Assembly (NCBI RefSeq): GCF_002900095.1 | Contig: NZ_LLKN01000002.1 | Coordinates: 1,116,001-1,180,000, forward strand | Origin: Salegentibacter mishustinae | Lineage (GTDB): Bacteria; Bacteroidota; Bacteroidia; Flavobacteriales; Flavobacteriaceae | Length of the DNA: 64,000 nucleotides | Reading direction: 5' to 3' | Part shown: one piece after another, positions 27,008 to 35,516 of the stretch | Position numbering within the stretch: position 1 is the stretch's first letter | Layout of the letters: the number at the start of each line of letters is the position of its first letter | Position numbers and translations under genes: made by a program | Notes under the pieces: generated by a model | What the model saw: only the letters and a program-made list of their open reading frames with translations | Database searches by the model: none | Told to the model about the DNA's origin: nothing

Positions 27008-27252
27008 TTTTTGGTTCGGATGTGAATTTTATCACGCCGATTAAAAGGGAATCAGGAAAAAGTTGGAAGTACGAGATTAGAAGTTAGAAGTTTTACTTCA
27101 ATTTCCTACCTTCTAACTTTATTAAGCCTGAGCTGTTCCCGCAACTGTAAGCTTAGTCTGTAAAAGGACGCTTGTTGTTATCACTTCAAAAACCACTGTT
27201 CTTTTGTGAACGGGAAGGTAAACAACAAGACGCGAGCCAGGAGACCTGCCAG
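27008..27252 (+). promoter_or_regulatory. Cobalamin riboswitch with an expanded P4-type loop
   Basis: All conserved blocks are present in order: AAAAGGGAATCAGG (27043-27056), the core CCTGAGCTGTTCCCGCAACTG (from 27127), a CCACTG block near 27193, GGGAAGG at 27212-27218 and the B12 box GACGCGAGCCAGGAGACCTGCC ending at 27250. The stem TCAGG/CCTGA, normally closed by a few bases, encloses 70 bases (27057-27126) that contain their own inverted repeat AAGTTAGAAG / CTTCTAACTT. The receptor start codon lies 50 bases after the B12 box, so control of translation start or of early termination is plausible. Confidence 0.95.
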
Positions 27253-27300
27253 AATATAACCAATAAATTCTTAGACTTTCGGGATAAAAGTCAGGGGCAG

Positions 27301-29142
27301 ATGAAAAAAACGCAGTTTTATATTTTATTCCTTGGCCTGCTTTGTGGCTTGCCAACACTTGCTCAAAACGATACGATAAACGTTTTGAACGAGGTTTTCC
27401 TGACCGATACTAAGCTGAAAGACTTCTCTACCGGCCAACAGGTTACTGTTTTAAACGATTCGGTTTTAAAGAAAAATGGAGCGCTGCTTACTTCAGCACT
27501 AAATTTTAATACCAATATCTATTTTAAGGAAAACGGCTTGGGGATGGTTTCTTCTCCTTCTTTTCGTGGCACCACGGCCTCGCAAACTGCGGTTTTATGG
27601 AATGGGATTAATATTAATTCTCAATTTAACGGGCAAACCGATTTTAATACCTTAAACGCTGCCGGATATGATAATATTAGTGTGCGCGGTGGGGGAGGAA
27701 GTGTAGTTTACGGTACCGGAGCTATTGGTGGCACGGTGCATTTAAACACCAATCTTGATTTTAGTGGAAGTACTAAGCAGGATATTTTCTTGCAATACGG
27801 AAGTTTTAATACACTGGATGCTCGTTATAAAATAAAGACTTCTGGAAAGAATTGGAGTGTGAGTGTGGCGCTGGCGCGAAATTCTTCAGATAATGATTAC
27901 GAATGGCCGTTTGAAGGCAGAATTAATAAAAACGGGGAATTCTACAATAACAATCTTACTATAGGGCTGGCTTACCGTTTAAATGAAAAAAATACCCTCA
28001 AGTTTTACAGCGAGGTTTTTGATGGGGAAAGACACTTTTCACTGATCAGACCTTCAGAAACCCGAACAAAGTACCGCGATTTAAACACCCGAAATTTACT
28101 GGAATGGGTAAGCGAATTTGGAAGTTTTATCTCGGTGGCAAGACTTGCACATTTAGATGAAAACTATCGTTATTACGAGAATATAGCTTCAGAAAATTAT
28201 TCATTTGGTGAGGCAAAAACGCTAATCGGTAAATATGATCTAAAATATTCAGTCTCCAAAACACTGGAATTTAATACCGTTTTAACCAACAATTATACCG
28301 ATGGTGAGGGTTCTGGAATTGAGGAAAATATCCGAAACATTTTTTCCGCAGCTCTTTTAATGAAACACAAGCCGTTTCAGAAATTTCAATATGAATTAGG
28401 CATCCGGAAAGAAGCAACCGATAATTATGAAAGTCCGATATTGTTTTCTGCAGGACTGAACTATGAATTTACAGATTTCTATAATTTGAAAATGAATGTT
28501 TCCCGAAACTTCAGAATTCCTACCTATAATGATCTTTATTGGGCTGGAGCTGGAAATCTTAATTTAAAACCTGAAACTTCTAACCAGGTAGAACTGGGAA
28601 ATCATTTTAAATATCAAGATTTAATTTTCAGCCTTACCGGGTATTATATTCAAATAGATGATATGATACGTTGGTTACCTTCAGAAAATGCAGTTTGGCG
28701 ACCCAGGAATGAAGAAAAAGTTGAAACCTACGGATTGGAAATACTTACTAACTGGCAGAAACGACTTTCCAAAGATCATCAAATTAGCACCTCGGGTACT
28801 TATGCTTATACCGTTTCAGAAAATATGAGTGCCGGTTACCAGCTTATCTATGTGCCTTTTCATAAAGCAACCGGTGCATTCACTTACTCATTTAAAAACT
28901 TAAGCCTGGATTATCAGCTTTTATATAATGGCGAGGTTTTTACCAGGTCTGATAATAATTCTCGCTATAATTTAGATTCCTACTCAGTTTCAAATCTTGG
29001 AATTGCATATGATTTTGGGAAAGATAACACCTATAAGATTGGTGCAAGAGTGCTCAATATTTTTAATGAAGAATACCAAAGTGTAGAAAACCGGTGGATG
29101 CCCGGTAGAAATTTTAATATATACCTAAACCTTAATTTATAA
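27301..29142 (+). CDS. btuB: TonB-dependent vitamin B12 receptor, BtuB-like
   Basis: A 613-residue outer-membrane receptor. I choose ATG 27301 because it gives a proper signal peptide (MKKTQFYILFLGLL...LAQ) and lies after the riboswitch; the open frame upstream to 27172 runs through riboswitch sequence. The plug domain is at about 25-140 (GTTASQTAVLWNGININS, GTGAIGGTVHL), followed by a 22-strand barrel ending with the aromatic C-terminus NFNIYLNLNL. The receptor imports B12 across the outer membrane using TonB energy. The identity rests on the cobalamin riboswitch directly upstream and the BtuG-like gene downstream. Confidence 0.92.
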   Translation: MKKTQFYILFLGLLCGLPTLAQNDTINVLNEVFLTDTKLKDFSTGQQVTVLNDSVLKKNGALLTSALNFNTNIYFKENGLGMVSSPSFRGTTASQTAVLWNGININSQFNGQTDFNTLNAAGYDNISVRGGGGSVVYGTGAIGGTVHLNTNLDFSGSTKQDIFLQYGSFNTLDARYKIKTSGKNWSVSVALARNSSDNDYEWPFEGRINKNGEFYNNNLTIGLAYRLNEKNTLKFYSEVFDGERHFSLIRPSETRTKYRDLNTRNLLEWVSEFGSFISVARLAHLDENYRYYENIASENYSFGEAKTLIGKYDLKYSVSKTLEFNTVLTNNYTDGEGSGIEENIRNIFSAALLMKHKPFQKFQYELGIRKEATDNYESPILFSAGLNYEFTDFYNLKMNVSRNFRIPTYNDLYWAGAGNLNLKPETSNQVELGNHFKYQDLIFSLTGYYIQIDDMIRWLPSENAVWRPRNEEKVETYGLEILTNWQKRLSKDHQISTSGTYAYTVSENMSAGYQLIYVPFHKATGAFTYSFKNLSLDYQLLYNGEVFTRSDNNSRYNLDSYSVSNLGIAYDFGKDNTYKIGARVLNIFNEEYQSVENRWMPGRNFNIYLNLNL

Positions 29143-29214
29143 CCAGCAGGATGCTGAAAGCAAATATTTATAAAATCAGAGTATTTGCTCTGCTTCTTGC
29201 TAAAATTCTAACCA

Positions 29215-30279
29215 ATGAAGAAACTAAGTAAACTAGTGACAATGGCCATTATAAGCGGCTTTTTATTGAATTCGTGTAATAGTGATGATGATAATGTTGA
29301 TCCTGATGGGCCACAACCTGAAGGAGATTTTACCGAAGGGTTTTTTATTTTAAATGAAGGAAGTTTTGGTAATAATAATAGTGCTGTTACTTATGTGAGT
29401 AATAATTTTTCTACAAATGAAACAGAAATTTTTTTTAAGGCAAACGATGAATCTTTAGGAGATACTGGGCAAAGTATCACCTTTGATGATGATTACGCCT
29501 ATATTATCGCTAATGCTTCTAATTTGATTAACGTGGTGAACCGCTATACTTTTGAATTAGTAGGCCAAGTTGATAGTGGGCTTGTATCTCCCAGATATGC
29601 GGTTGTGGAAAATGATAAAATGTATGTAACAAATCAAGGGGCTTACGAAGATGCAGAAGCAACTGAATTTGATGATTTTGTAGCGATAATTGATCTGGAA
29701 ACTTTGGAGGTTGAGAAAACTATAGAAACAAATACAATCCTTGAATATATTGAAGAAGAAGACGGGTTAATCTATGTACAGAACGCGGCCTTTGGGTCGG
29801 GTAATGGAATTACTGTTATCGATTCTAACTCAGATGAGATTATTGAAACTATAGATACGGAAGACAACCTTGTTTCTTTTGAAATTGAAAACGAAGTTCT
29901 CTACGCTTTAAGTGCGGCCAAACTTGAAAAAATTGATCTGATTTCAGGGCAAGTAACCTCTCAAATTTCTATAGATGGAGGAAGTGCCAGTAACCTGCAA
30001 ATTGAAGATGGACTGATTTATTATACAATTGGAACAAACGTATATAAGATGAGCCTTAACGATGAGGAAGCACCAACAGAACCTATTTTGGAGTATAGCT
30101 CCAGTTCAACTTATGGCGGTATGTATGGTTTTAAAGTAGAAGATAATTATATTTATACAGCCGAGGCACCTTCTTTTACTGAAAATGGAACTATTAGGAT
30201 CTACGATTTAAATGGTAATCTTATTACTGAATTTGATTCTGGTGGAATAGGCCCAAACGGTTTCTACTTTAACGACTAA
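29215..30279 (+). CDS. Surface lipoprotein beta-propeller, BtuG-like (DUF5074/YncE type)
   Basis: A 354-residue lipoprotein (signal ending LLNSC, Cys about 21) with an Asp-rich linker and then a seven-bladed propeller of YncE/DUF5074 type: GFFILNEGSFGNNNSAVTYV, YAVVENDKMYVTNQG, SPRYAVVENDKMY and repeated aromatic blade ends. In Bacteroides, BtuG sits on BtuB at the cell surface and binds B12 very tightly. This gene follows btuB by 72 bases under the same riboswitch, so the same role is likely here. The linker after the Cys is acidic, as expected for surface-exported lipoproteins. Confidence 0.85.
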   Translation: MKKLSKLVTMAIISGFLLNSCNSDDDNVDPDGPQPEGDFTEGFFILNEGSFGNNNSAVTYVSNNFSTNETEIFFKANDESLGDTGQSITFDDDYAYIIANASNLINVVNRYTFELVGQVDSGLVSPRYAVVENDKMYVTNQGAYEDAEATEFDDFVAIIDLETLEVEKTIETNTILEYIEEEDGLIYVQNAAFGSGNGITVIDSNSDEIIETIDTEDNLVSFEIENEVLYALSAAKLEKIDLISGQVTSQISIDGGSASNLQIEDGLIYYTIGTNVYKMSLNDEEAPTEPILEYSSSSTYGGMYGFKVEDNYIYTAEAPSFTENGTIRIYDLNGNLITEFDSGGIGPNGFYFND

Positions 30280-30310
30280 AAAGATTTTTTCTGTTAAATT
30301 GCATTTGCAT

Positions 30311-30350
30311 AAAAAAGCCCCGTTTCTAATTTGAAACGGGGCTTTTTTTA
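30311..30350. terminator. Bidirectional intrinsic terminator
   Basis: A perfect 16-base-pair stem (AAAAAAGCCCCGTTTC with its complement) with A run on one side and T run on the other lies between the convergent BtuG-like and S41 peptidase genes and can stop transcription from both. Confidence 0.92.
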
Positions 30351-30367
30351 TTTTAAGTTGCTGAAAA

Positions 30368-31852
30368 TTATTTCTTCAATTCAGCAGCTCTTTGCTTGAT
30401 TTTTTCAGGAATTTCGTCTACATACATTCTCTGGTAATCAATATCATTATCACCACGTTCACCAATTTTAGTAAATCTTGAATCGTAAGATATAGCAGGA
30501 ATTGCCATTCTGTTACCGGTAATATCAGCAAGAGCGGCAGCAAGTAAAGTTTCTTCAGGTGTGCCCAGTTCTATTAGGTTCACAATATCTTCTTCAGCTT
30601 CAATATCCGGAATTAATCCTTCCTCGTAGTATGCGTCTTCATCTGCATTTTTAGATTCGTAGATCAACGGCTGAATTACATATTTATGATTAGGATTACG
30701 GTTTTGTCTGGTAAAGTTAGGCGAATCATACAAAGGTGCCGCCGCCTGGAATTTACCAACAGTAGAAGTACCTACGTGCACAACCTCTATATAAGGCGCA
30801 AGACCGTTCATCACCAATTCACTGGCTGATGCAGTAGAACCTGTACCTATAATATAAACTTTGCTAAGACCAAGACTATTAATCTTCTCTTCGGTTCTAA
30901 TTTTATCATTAAACCTGTCAACCAATTCCTCTTCTGAGAACTGACTTTGTAAAAGATCGTTCCAGCTTTGTTTAGAGAAAATTTCACCGTTAAACTGGCC
31001 GGTAATCATACTGGAAAGGTCTACCGCACTTTCTACAGAACCACCGCCGTTATACCTAAGGTCTAGAACTAACTCGTCTACGCCTTCAGCTTTTAACTCT
31101 CCAAATGCCGCGTTTAGTTCATCATCAAAATCAGCAGTAAAACTATTGTACATAATGTATCCTACATTTATTCCATCAACATCCAGGGTTTTAGCAACTA
31201 ATACCGGGTTCTCGGTAAGTTGTTCCCTTGTTAGATCAATAGTTTCATCGGTATTACTAATGGTATTATCATTAATTTCAGCTACGGTAATCTCGTAGCC
31301 ATCTCTTCCTAAAAGAGATTGGTAATTATCCAGGGTCATTGATTCTCCGTCAATATCGGTAAAAATTACACCGCGTGTTACACCTGCTTCGTCGGCAGGA
31401 CTTCCAGGAATTACATAGCGTACGTAGGCTAGAACACCGTTATCGCCGAATCTTACCAAACCATAATCCATACCTGTTGTGGTGCTAATTCCGCTTTGAC
31501 TGTTTTCTAAAACAGTATAATCATCAACTATAAAACTAAAGCGATCTTTAGGTGCAGGAACTTTAAGTCCATTTCTAAAAAGATCTTCAGGAGAGTCGAA
31601 GCTGGCTAACCACTCATTTTTTTCAGATTCTGAATCAAAATAGTTTTCTCCTAGTTCAGGAACATCTGCTTCGTATACATAATAGATGCTCATCGCATCA
31701 TATAAATAATTCTCAATTTCTAAATTAGGGGTTTCCCCGGGGTTTTCTCCACCAGGTTCAACCGGAAAGCGTTCGTCGTCGTCATCTTTAGAACAAGATG
31801 TAAACACGCTGGCAGATAAGAATAAAAGTAAAATTAGTTTATTAATCTTCAT
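30368..31852 (-). CDS. S41 family C-terminal processing peptidase lipoprotein
   Basis: A 494-residue lipoprotein (VFTSC, Cys about 20) with an acidic linker, an N-terminal helical domain (about 45-110), a PDZ domain (about 120-200, AYVRYVIPGSPADEAGVTRG) and a tail-specific peptidase domain (about 225-420). The nucleophile is the Ser in GTGSTASASELVMNGL and the general base Lys is in STVGKFQAA. Such proteins cut polypeptide C-termini in the periplasm or at the surface. It is divergent from the ECF sigma gene, with 121 bases between them. Confidence 0.9.
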   Translation of the reverse strand: MKINKLILLLFLSASVFTSCSKDDDDERFPVEPGGENPGETPNLEIENYLYDAMSIYYVYEADVPELGENYFDSESEKNEWLASFDSPEDLFRNGLKVPAPKDRFSFIVDDYTVLENSQSGISTTTGMDYGLVRFGDNGVLAYVRYVIPGSPADEAGVTRGVIFTDIDGESMTLDNYQSLLGRDGYEITVAEINDNTISNTDETIDLTREQLTENPVLVAKTLDVDGINVGYIMYNSFTADFDDELNAAFGELKAEGVDELVLDLRYNGGGSVESAVDLSSMITGQFNGEIFSKQSWNDLLQSQFSEEELVDRFNDKIRTEEKINSLGLSKVYIIGTGSTASASELVMNGLAPYIEVVHVGTSTVGKFQAAAPLYDSPNFTRQNRNPNHKYVIQPLIYESKNADEDAYYEEGLIPDIEAEEDIVNLIELGTPEETLLAAALADITGNRMAIPAISYDSRFTKIGERGDNDIDYQRMYVDEIPEKIKQRAAELKK

Positions 31853-31973
31853 AAATGTTAAGTTTGTTTTAGATTGCTAAAAATACCTACAATAAATTAA
31901 AATCAAAATCCTATTGTAACAAATATTACCGCTAATCGTTTAAAAGGTAAGAAGGTTATTAAACCAAGCATCA

Positions 31974-32489
31974 ATGAAACAACAGGGCTTCCTGGACATA
32001 ATAAACCCGGTAAAAGATAAAATGTACCGGCTTGCGTTACGACTGCTTGTTTCAAAAGAAGCGGCAGAAGATGCTACCCAGGATGTGATCCTAAAATTGT
32101 GGAATCAGAAGCATAAGCTCAAGGATTATACCAATCTCGAAGCTTTTGCAATGACGGTGACAAAAAATTACTGTTTAGATGAACTAAAAGCAAAAAAGAA
32201 TAATAATTTAAGAATTGTTCATCAAAATTATGAAAATAACTCGGTTTCTCCTCAAAGAGGATTGGAGCTTAAAGATGAATTGAATTGGATAAATGGAATT
32301 GTATCTGAATTACCAGAACAGCAAAAAATTGTTTTTCAGCTTCGTGATATTGAGCAGTTGGAATTTGAAGAAATTATAGAAATCACCAATATGAAAAGTA
32401 CTGCGGTAAGGGTCGCCTTATCCAGAGCGAGAAAAAAGATACGAGAGAGCTTAACGAAAAAGCATAATTATGGAATTGCAAAAAATTAA
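31974..32489 (+). CDS. ECF-type RNA polymerase sigma factor
   Basis: A 171-residue sigma factor with region 2 at about 10-80 (EAAEDATQDVILKLWNQ) and region 4 at about 105-160 (LPEQQKIVFQLRDIEQLEFEEI, TAVRVALSRARKKIRE). It directs polymerase to a small regulon, often its own operon. It overlaps the next gene by 20 bases and heads a four-gene operon with a putative membrane anti-sigma protein and two DUF4252 proteins, so the signal is probably at the envelope. Confidence 0.93.
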   Translation: MKQQGFLDIINPVKDKMYRLALRLLVSKEAAEDATQDVILKLWNQKHKLKDYTNLEAFAMTVTKNYCLDELKAKKNNNLRIVHQNYENNSVSPQRGLELKDELNWINGIVSELPEQQKIVFQLRDIEQLEFEEIIEITNMKSTAVRVALSRARKKIRESLTKKHNYGIAKN

Positions 32490-32922
32490 GGGTTTACTGG
32501 AAAAATATGAGGCTGGCGAAACATCTCTGGCTGAAGAAAAAAAGCTGCGGGAGTATTTTGCGAAAAATGAAGTACCGGATAGCCTAAAACCTTATCAGCT
32601 TATTTTTGGTTTTTCTGAAATTGAGAGTAAGGAAAGCTATGAAAAGGAAATTGAATTACCTGCTACTAAGCAGGATAATAGATATCTCTGGACGGCTATT
32701 GCAGCAAGTTTGATCTTAGTGGTTGGACTTTTCTTTTTTCAAAATAAACCTTTGGAAATGAGTGATAGCAATCTTGGCACTATTCAGGATAAGGAAGAAG
32801 CATTACAAAAAAGTATGGAAGCTCTAAAAATGGTTTCCGAATTAATGAACGAGGGAAAAGAAGACCTTATTTATTTGAAAGAGTTTAATAACACCAAAAA
32901 TAAATTTATAAAAACCGAATAA
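32470..32922 (+). CDS. Putative anti-sigma factor, single-pass membrane protein
   Basis: A 150-residue protein with a cytosolic N-terminus (about 1-70: LLEKYEAGETSLAEEKKLREYF), one membrane helix (about 76-94) and a short periplasmic tail rich in charged residues. Size, topology and position directly after an ECF sigma gene, with a 20-base overlap, point to an anti-sigma factor that holds the sigma factor at the membrane. No zinc-binding HxxxCxxC motif is present, so it is not of the ZAS class. Confidence 0.75.
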   Translation: MELQKIKGLLEKYEAGETSLAEEKKLREYFAKNEVPDSLKPYQLIFGFSEIESKESYEKEIELPATKQDNRYLWTAIAASLILVVGLFFFQNKPLEMSDSNLGTIQDKEEALQKSMEALKMVSELMNEGKEDLIYLKEFNNTKNKFIKTE

Positions 32923-32925
32923 CCC

Positions 32926-33453
32926 ATGAAAAAAATAGCAATAATAGTATTTATTGGCTTGTTGCCAATGTTAAGTCAGGCCCAGTCCTTTGCCAAGTAT
33001 GAAGACATGAAAGATGTTGATGCTATGGTAATGACCAGCAAAATGTTTAAAATGCTTGCTAAAGTAGATCTAAGTGACGATAATCCTGAAGCGAGAGAGT
33101 ACCTTAAGCTTATTGAAAACCTAGATGAGATTAAAATGTTTACCAGTACTACCGCATCTGTAAGAAGTGAAATGCAAAAGGACGTAGAATCTTATTTAAA
33201 TTCTAATAATTTAGACCAGTTAATGCGGGTAAAAGAAGATGGTAAAAACATTCGCTTTTACTCAAAAAGTGGAAAAAGAGATAATTACGTAAGCGAACTC
33301 TTTATGTTTATGGAAGGCGAAAAAGAAGGAGAGCCAATTTCGGTAATCTTAAGTATTACGGGTGAAATAGATCTTTCCCAGCTATCACGTTTAACTTCAG
33401 ACCTCAAAATTCCTGGTGCTGAAGAGCTTAAAAACGTAGAAAATAAATCTTAA
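32926..33453 (+). CDS. DUF4252 domain secreted protein
   Basis: A 175-residue protein with a signal peptide (about 1-19, ending SQAQS). The rest matches the DUF4252 pattern: MVMTSKMFKMLAKV near the start and a MRVKEDGKNIRFYSK segment with a hydrophobic strand SVILSITGEIDLSQLSRL at the end. No enzymatic activity is known. It follows the putative anti-sigma gene by 3 bases and is followed by a second DUF4252 gene, a combination I recall seeing in flavobacteria. Confidence 0.82.
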   Translation: MKKIAIIVFIGLLPMLSQAQSFAKYEDMKDVDAMVMTSKMFKMLAKVDLSDDNPEAREYLKLIENLDEIKMFTSTTASVRSEMQKDVESYLNSNNLDQLMRVKEDGKNIRFYSKSGKRDNYVSELFMFMEGEKEGEPISVILSITGEIDLSQLSRLTSDLKIPGAEELKNVENKS

Positions 33454-33474
33454 TAACATTAAAAATCAATAACC

Positions 33475-34020
33475 ATGAAATCGATAAAAATATTAGGTTT
33501 AGCATTGGCCGCTTCTGCTTTTGTTTCTTGCGCCAGTGAACCAAGTTTACAGGAATACTATGTAGAAAATCAACAGGATAATAAGTTCATTGCAGTAGAT
33601 GTGCCTACAAGTATGTTCACCAATGCTGAAGAGTTGAATGAGAACCAACGAGCCACGCTAAAAAGCGTGAAGAAAATAAATCTTTTGGCGTTACCTGTAA
33701 AAGAGAATAAGGAGGAATATGAAGCTGAAAAGACTAAATTATCAAGTATTCTAAAGGATGAAAAGTATCAGCTTTTAATGAAATACGGTTCAAATAATCG
33801 CAAAGCCGAAATTTATTTTACCGGAGATGAAGATGCGATAGATGAAATTATTGTGTACGGGTATGATGATGCTAAAGGAGTTGGAGTAGCTAGAGTTCTT
33901 GGAGAAGATATGAATCCGCAGAAATTAATGGAATTAATGAAATCGTTACAGAAAGGCGATGTAGATGTGGAAGGTTTAAAAGGAATTACCGGTATGTTTA
34001 GTGCCGAAATTGGAGAGTAG
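33475..34020 (+). CDS. DUF4252 domain lipoprotein
   Basis: A 181-residue lipoprotein (AFVSC, Cys about 20). It is a distant paralogue of the preceding protein, sharing the order of a helical segment (SMFTNAEELNENQRATLKSV), a central KAEIYFTGDEDAIDEIIVYGYDD strand region and a C-terminal helix. It ends the sigma-factor operon and is followed by a strong terminator. Function is unknown; together with its neighbour it may form the surface or periplasmic arm of the sigma-factor circuit. Confidence 0.8.
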   Translation: MKSIKILGLALAASAFVSCASEPSLQEYYVENQQDNKFIAVDVPTSMFTNAEELNENQRATLKSVKKINLLALPVKENKEEYEAEKTKLSSILKDEKYQLLMKYGSNNRKAEIYFTGDEDAIDEIIVYGYDDAKGVGVARVLGEDMNPQKLMELMKSLQKGDVDVEGLKGITGMFSAEIGE

Positions 34021-34040
34021 TTTATTAGTTGTAATTATTG

Positions 34041-34075
34041 AAGAGGTTGTTTGAAAATTTTCAAACAACCTCTTT
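34041..34075. terminator. Bidirectional intrinsic terminator (17-bp palindrome)
   Basis: AAGAGGTTGTTTGAAAA and its exact complement follow each other without a spacer, flanked by a T run. It lies between the convergent DUF4252 operon and purB. Confidence 0.9.
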
Positions 34076-34080
34076 TTAAT

Positions 34081-35418
34081 TTATATCCCCGTATAATTTT
34101 GCGGGGTTATTTTTTTAAGTTCTCCTTTTACCGCTTCAGAAACCTCTAATGTTTCAATAAAATCGGCGATACTCTTTTTATTGATCTTTTCGTTAGTTCT
34201 GGTAAGACCTTTAAGTGTCTCATAAGGATTTTTAAATCCTTCACGGCGCAAAATAGTTTGAATTGCTTCAGCCACAACCGCCCAGTTAGCTTCAAGATCA
34301 GCATTCAGTTTTTCTTCATTCAGCAATAATTTGCCAAGACCTTTTAGGGTGCTTTTAAAAGCGATACTGGTGTGGCCCATAGGTACGCCAATATTTCTTA
34401 AAACCGTACTATCGGTAAGATCTCGCTGCAATCTACTAATAGGAAGTTTAGAAGATAGGTGCTCAAAAATAGCGTTGGCAATTCCTAAATTTCCTTCACT
34501 ATTTTCAAAATCTATAGGATTCACTTTATGCGGCATAGCAGAAGAGCCTATTTCGCCTTTTTTAATTTTCTGCTTAAAATAATCCATAGAAACATAGGTC
34601 CAGATATCGCGATCCAGGTCTATTAGAATATTGTTGATTCTTTTTAAAGTATCAAACAAAGCAGCCATATGATCATAATGCTCAATTTGCGTAGTGGGGA
34701 AAGAATGGTGTAACCCCAATTTTTCCTGAACAAAATTAGTCCCGAATTCCTTCCAGTCTATATTTGGATAAGCGATTTTGTGAGCATTAAAATTTCCAGT
34801 TGCCCCGCCAAATTTAGCAGCGTGTGGCACTTTATTTAAAAGATCCAATTGTGATTCTAAACGAGTAATAAAAACTTCTATTTCCTTTCCCAATCGGGTA
34901 GGGGAAGCAGGTTGCCCATGAGTTCTTGCCAATAGTGGTACATTCGCCCAATCTTGAGAAAGTTGTGTAAGCTTGGCTATAATTTCTTCAATTTCCGGTA
35001 AGTATTCGGCTTCAATAGCATCTTTTAAGCTTAAAGGAACCGCAGTATTATTTATATCTTGAGAAGTAAGCCCAAAATGGATAAATTCTTTAGATTCTTC
35101 AAGTCCTAATTCATCAAACTTATTTTTCAGCAGATATTCTACCGCTTTTACATCGTGATTCGTTGTTTTTTCAATCTCTTTTACCGCCTGAGCATCTACA
35201 ATTGTAAAATTCTTATAGATAGCACGTAAATAACTAAAAACAGAATGATCAATATCTTTAAGCTGTGGTAAGGGTAATTCGCAAAGAGCAATAAAATACT
35301 CAACTTCAACCTTTACTCTATACCTTATTAGCGCTTCTTCGCTAAAGTAAGCTGAAAGTTGTTTGGTTTTGGAATGATATCTTCCGTCTATAGGAGAAAT
35401 GGCGGTTAGCGGTGTCAT
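34081..35418 (-). CDS. purB: Adenylosuccinate lyase
   Basis: A 445-residue enzyme of the fumarase/aspartase superfamily. It splits SAICAR to AICAR and adenylosuccinate to AMP in purine synthesis. The signature loop GSSAMPHKVNPIDFEN carries the catalytic Ser, and the TSQDIN and ARTHGQPA motifs complete the active site. Length is normal for the family. It ends six bases from the shared terminator and is not obviously in an operon with the sirtuin gene 99 bases upstream. Confidence 0.96.
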   Translation of the reverse strand: MTPLTAISPIDGRYHSKTKQLSAYFSEEALIRYRVKVEVEYFIALCELPLPQLKDIDHSVFSYLRAIYKNFTIVDAQAVKEIEKTTNHDVKAVEYLLKNKFDELGLEESKEFIHFGLTSQDINNTAVPLSLKDAIEAEYLPEIEEIIAKLTQLSQDWANVPLLARTHGQPASPTRLGKEIEVFITRLESQLDLLNKVPHAAKFGGATGNFNAHKIAYPNIDWKEFGTNFVQEKLGLHHSFPTTQIEHYDHMAALFDTLKRINNILIDLDRDIWTYVSMDYFKQKIKKGEIGSSAMPHKVNPIDFENSEGNLGIANAIFEHLSSKLPISRLQRDLTDSTVLRNIGVPMGHTSIAFKSTLKGLGKLLLNEEKLNADLEANWAVVAEAIQTILRREGFKNPYETLKGLTRTNEKINKKSIADFIETLEVSEAVKGELKKITPQNYTGI

Positions 35419-35516
35419 TTGTTTGGTTTAGAAATTAAAAGCCATAAAGATACTGCTTCTAGCCAATCTTTAAAACCACAGCGGCATTTCTTTTTCTCCT
35501 ATTGCTTCTAAATTTT

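Noticed and set aside
27172-27300. Upstream extension of the btuB reading frame by 43 codons
   Set aside because: The stretch is the 3' part of the cobalamin riboswitch including the B12 box, and the extended protein would bury the signal peptide. ATG 27301 is the better start.
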